15,642 bases of DNA. Source: W1P20-047 sp051878795 (GTDB taxonomy: Bacteria > Actinomycetota > Coriobacteriia > Coriobacteriales > Eggerthellaceae). Location of the stretch: the NCBI GenBank assembly GCA_051878795.1, contig JBJEKU010000046.1, forward strand, positions 1 to 15,642, in the 5' to 3' direction. Shown piece by piece: positions 13,617-15,642 of this stretch; within the stretch, counting starts at the first letter, position 1, and the number at the start of each line of letters is the position of its first letter. The notes under the pieces were generated by a model. The model had not been told where the DNA came from, did no database searches, and saw nothing but the letters and a program-made list of their open reading frames with translations. A program made the position numbers and the translations under genes.

Positions 13617-13803
13617 ATTCCTGAAGTCCCTTTTCAGAGAAACGACACGTCAGGACAAATCGTCGAAAACCACGGCTCGATGATTGCAGGGCATTTCATC
13701 AGCAGAAGAGCCGCTTCGCAAAGGCTCCTTCCCTGGGCAGACGCAGCGCCGGACCCCTTTGCACCCATCTGCCCTTCCGCACCAAATTGGAAAGGACGAG
13801 CGG

Positions 13804-14214
13804 CTAGATTACAATCCCGTTGCAGTGGTCGATCTCATGCTGGATGATCTGAGCCGTCCAACCGCTGAACTTCTCGGTATGCCAGGCGAACGATTCATCC
13901 TGGAAGCGGACCTCGATCCTCTTGTAGCGGGTGGTCGCCCGCACGCCTTCCAGAGAAAGACATCCTTCCTGGGTCTCGAAAGGCTGCTGCTTCTTCACGA
14001 TTTCCGGATTGAACATCAACCTGTGCGTCCCATCGTGATCGAACACGATGATGCGCTTCGCCTGACCGATCATGTTGGCAGCCATACCCACGCACTCGTG
14101 CGAATGCGCTGCAAGCGTATCGAGCAGATCCCGTCCGATCTGCACGTCGGCCTCGGTTGAAGGAGCTGCTGGAAGGCTCAGGAAGACAGGCATCCTCATA
14201 ATGGGCTTGATCAT
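13804..14214 (-). CDS. def: Peptide deformylase
   Basis: Deformylase removes the formyl group from the N-terminal methionine of new proteins, using a metal ion. Of the three family motifs, motif 2 (EGCLSL, 83-88, metal ligand Cys85) and motif 3 (HEIDH, 126-130, metal ligands His126 and His130, catalytic Glu127) are intact. Motif 1, normally GxGxAAxQ, is CVGMAANMIG (41-50), so the usual Gln is replaced. This GMAANMIG form is known from a deformylase subfamily in Gram-positive anaerobes. The start at 14214 (MIKPIMRMPV) gives 136 residues, matching the short family; a longer frame to 14292 has an atypical N-terminus. The ribosome site is weak. The gene is divergent from the methyltransferase-like gene and ends in the hairpin at 13541-13566. 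Confidence 0.9.
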   Translation of the reverse strand: MIKPIMRMPVFLSLPAAPSTEADVQIGRDLLDTLAAHSHECVGMAANMIGQAKRIIVFDHDGTHRLMFNPEIVKKQQPFETQEGCLSLEGVRATTRYKRIEVRFQDESFAWHTEKFSGWTAQIIQHEIDHCNGIVI

Positions 14215-14354
14215 GGAAAAGGCCTTTCGCAAAAGGGTGAACACAAAATGTAACGCCTGGTACCATAGCAAGAAGGCGTTCATATGGCGCATTCACGCGC
14301 AAAGACGCAGGTAAACAACATCCACCGCAAAATAGGCAACGGAGGTACACCCCC

Positions 14355-15188
14355 ATGGGCAAGCAAGCAGAAACCGATCTGGACACAGGCCTGTTGGCGC
14401 GCTGCTGTGCAGCAGGGGTGGCCTTCACTGCCACGATGGGGACCTGCATTGCGGGACTCGCCTGCTTGAAACGCATCCGTCCGCGATGCAGGCGCACGCT
14501 TTTCGGCACCGCCTGGACATACGACATCAGGACGGGACGGGGTGAGAAGCTGCGTATGCTCGTGGTCGACGGAGCCTGCCAAGGCGCAAGCTTCCACGGG
14601 GAAAAGTGGAACGCGCTCCCCTTCGAATACCTACGCGCCTTCGACCGCATGTTCGCAACGGGAAAGCACATCGGACGCGTGCTGATGATCGGCGGAGGAG
14701 GATTCGCCTACCCCAAGCACCTGCTCACCCGCAGGCCGGACGTGAGCATGGATGTGTTGGAACCTGACGCGAAGATCATCGGCATCGCCTTGGAGGAATT
14801 CCATCTGAACAGGCTGGTAGACGAATGCCCCGACCGCTTGCGGATCATCGAATCCACGGGTGAGGAATGGCTGGAGTCCTCGGAAGATCGCTACGATGCG
14901 ATCGTGAACGATGCCTTCACCGGCTACGACCCCGTACGGAGCATGGTGAACGCGGAATTCCTGCGAAAGGCAAAGGACCATCTGACGCCTGGCGGCCTGT
15001 ACCTGGCCAATGTGGTGACTTATCCGAAACTGGGAGATTATTCCCATCTGGAATGCGCGGTCGATTCGCTGAAGAAGGTCTTTGCAAACGTGCAGGCCAT
15101 CCCTTCGAGCGACGACTCCTTCTCCGACGAGGAAAACTACCTGGTCATAGCAAGCGATAGTTCGCTCGGCTTCGAGGATGGTTTTTAA
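14355..15188 (+). CDS. Spermidine-synthase-fold, methyltransferase-like protein
   Basis: The 277-residue protein has a Rossmann core of the spermidine-synthase/SAM-methyltransferase type: VLMIGGGGFAYPKHLL (109-124, nucleotide-binding glycine loop), MDVLEPDAKIIGIA (132-145, acidic residue Glu136 at the end of strand 2), and RYDAIVNDAFTG (179-190). Residues about 14-38 are hydrophobic and could be a membrane anchor. Polyamine aminopropyltransferases carry a catalytic acidic motif of the type DxxDP, but here the region is NDAFTG, so true spermidine synthase activity is doubtful. Such proteins are usually annotated as 'spermidine synthase-like' or 'fused MFS/spermidine synthase' relatives. GGAGG (14341-14345) lies nine bases before the ATG. 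It is the only full plus-strand gene in the window. Confidence 0.8.
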   Translation: MGKQAETDLDTGLLARCCAAGVAFTATMGTCIAGLACLKRIRPRCRRTLFGTAWTYDIRTGRGEKLRMLVVDGACQGASFHGEKWNALPFEYLRAFDRMFATGKHIGRVLMIGGGGFAYPKHLLTRRPDVSMDVLEPDAKIIGIALEEFHLNRLVDECPDRLRIIESTGEEWLESSEDRYDAIVNDAFTGYDPVRSMVNAEFLRKAKDHLTPGGLYLANVVTYPKLGDYSHLECAVDSLKKVFANVQAIPSSDDSFSDEENYLVIASDSSLGFEDGF

Positions 15189-15239
15189 TGATCCATGTCG
15201 ATTATTGTTTGGAATTCAACAAAACCACCGAGAAAAGTG

Positions 15240-15642
15240 TTATCCAAGTCTTCTATTTCTGCACTGATTGATCATATTTTCTATCTTATAAACGAATAAT
15301 GAAAGGATAATGCTTAGAACTGCAATAAATAGATACTGAATAGGTGCCCCTTCAACATAGAATGGTGAAAGTGAATAAACCTGATTTAGCATAATATGTG
15401 AGCAATATAATTCAAGACTACATTTTCCAAGATTAGATAGAATTAAGAGAAATTGGTGACCGATCATGCCAAGACGAGAAACTACCTCAAAGAGAAATGC
15501 CATGGCATAACATCCAGATAATCCTCCTAAACCGTATAGTAAACGACGAGATAAACCGGAAAAAGTAGTAATACACTGAGATATATAAATAAATATGCAG
15601 AACATTACAATGATTACTGGAACAAATAACCAGTGAACTGTT
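15240..15642 (-). CDS. Acyltransferase 3 family membrane protein, C-terminal part (5' end beyond window)
   Basis: A minus-strand frame is open from the right edge to a stop at 15240-15242, giving about 133 residues. It has four hydrophobic segments and the central motif LGKCSLELYCSHIMLNQVY. Acyltransferase-3 (OafA/WecH-like) proteins have a similar 'lGkiSLelYliH' near their last helices, and this fits a C-terminal third. Such enzymes acetylate or succinylate surface sugars and other acceptors at the membrane. The sequence is markedly AT-rich compared with the 10 kb to its left and uses AT-ending codons, suggesting acquisition by transfer. The start lies outside the window, so its length and catalytic His cannot be judged. 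The short gap 15189-15239 has no clear terminator. Confidence 0.7.
   Translation of the reverse strand, partial: TVHWLFVPVIIVMFCIFIYISQCITTFSGLSRRLLYGLGGLSGCYAMAFLFEVVSRLGMIGHQFLLILSNLGKCSLELYCSHIMLNQVYSLSPFYVEGAPIQYLFIAVLSIILSLFVYKIENMINQCRNRRLG

Noticed and set aside
14215..14292. Longer N-terminus for peptide deformylase
   Set aside because: The added 26 residues are hydrophobic and not found in the family, whose usual start matches MIKPI at 14214.

Overview
The window reads as chromosomal DNA of a moderately high-GC Gram-positive bacterium, most likely an actinobacterium of the class Coriobacteriia. This is inference from the GC-rich codon use of the housekeeping genes, the ribD-ribE-ribBA-ribH operon under an FMN riboswitch, an LtaS-like membrane phosphotransferase and the style of the peptide deformylase. 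No ribosomal RNA, tRNA or complete mobile element was seen.

The left part (about 1-4600) is an accessory region of mixed composition. It holds three toxin-antitoxin loci: a Phd/YefM antitoxin with a RelE/ParE toxin cut by the left edge, a complete Phd/YefM + RelE pair, and a DinJ-type antitoxin next to a YafQ toxin broken by a stop. A Fic-domain protein with a winged-helix tail sits among them. Between these lie gene relics: a possible IS30 transposase start, the C-terminal end of a sugar-phosphate transferase, the tail of a possible DUF4143-type ATPase, and a frameshifted unknown. There are also two copies of a T-box-like leader segment about 1.1 kb apart and several inverted or spaced repeats. 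It looks like an island where small modules are gained and lost.

The middle (about 4720-11080) is ordinary core metabolism, all on the minus strand. proA (proline synthesis) has a strong terminator. A HAD phosphatase gene sits between proA and the riboflavin genes. The riboflavin operon ribD-ribE-ribBA-ribH encodes all steps from GTP and ribulose-5-phosphate to riboflavin except the dephosphorylation step, for which the adjacent HAD enzyme is a tempting but unproven candidate. Its leader shows a promoter, a canonical FMN aptamer and an intrinsic terminator just before ribD, so it should be shut off by FMN through transcription termination.

The right part (about 11280-15642) carries an LtaS-like membrane sulfatase-fold protein, a peptide deformylase of the variant lacking the usual motif-1 glutamine, and a divergently transcribed spermidine-synthase-fold methyltransferase-like protein with an N-terminal membrane segment. 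At the right edge is the C-terminal end of an AT-rich membrane acyltransferase, whose composition suggests a second, more recently acquired segment.
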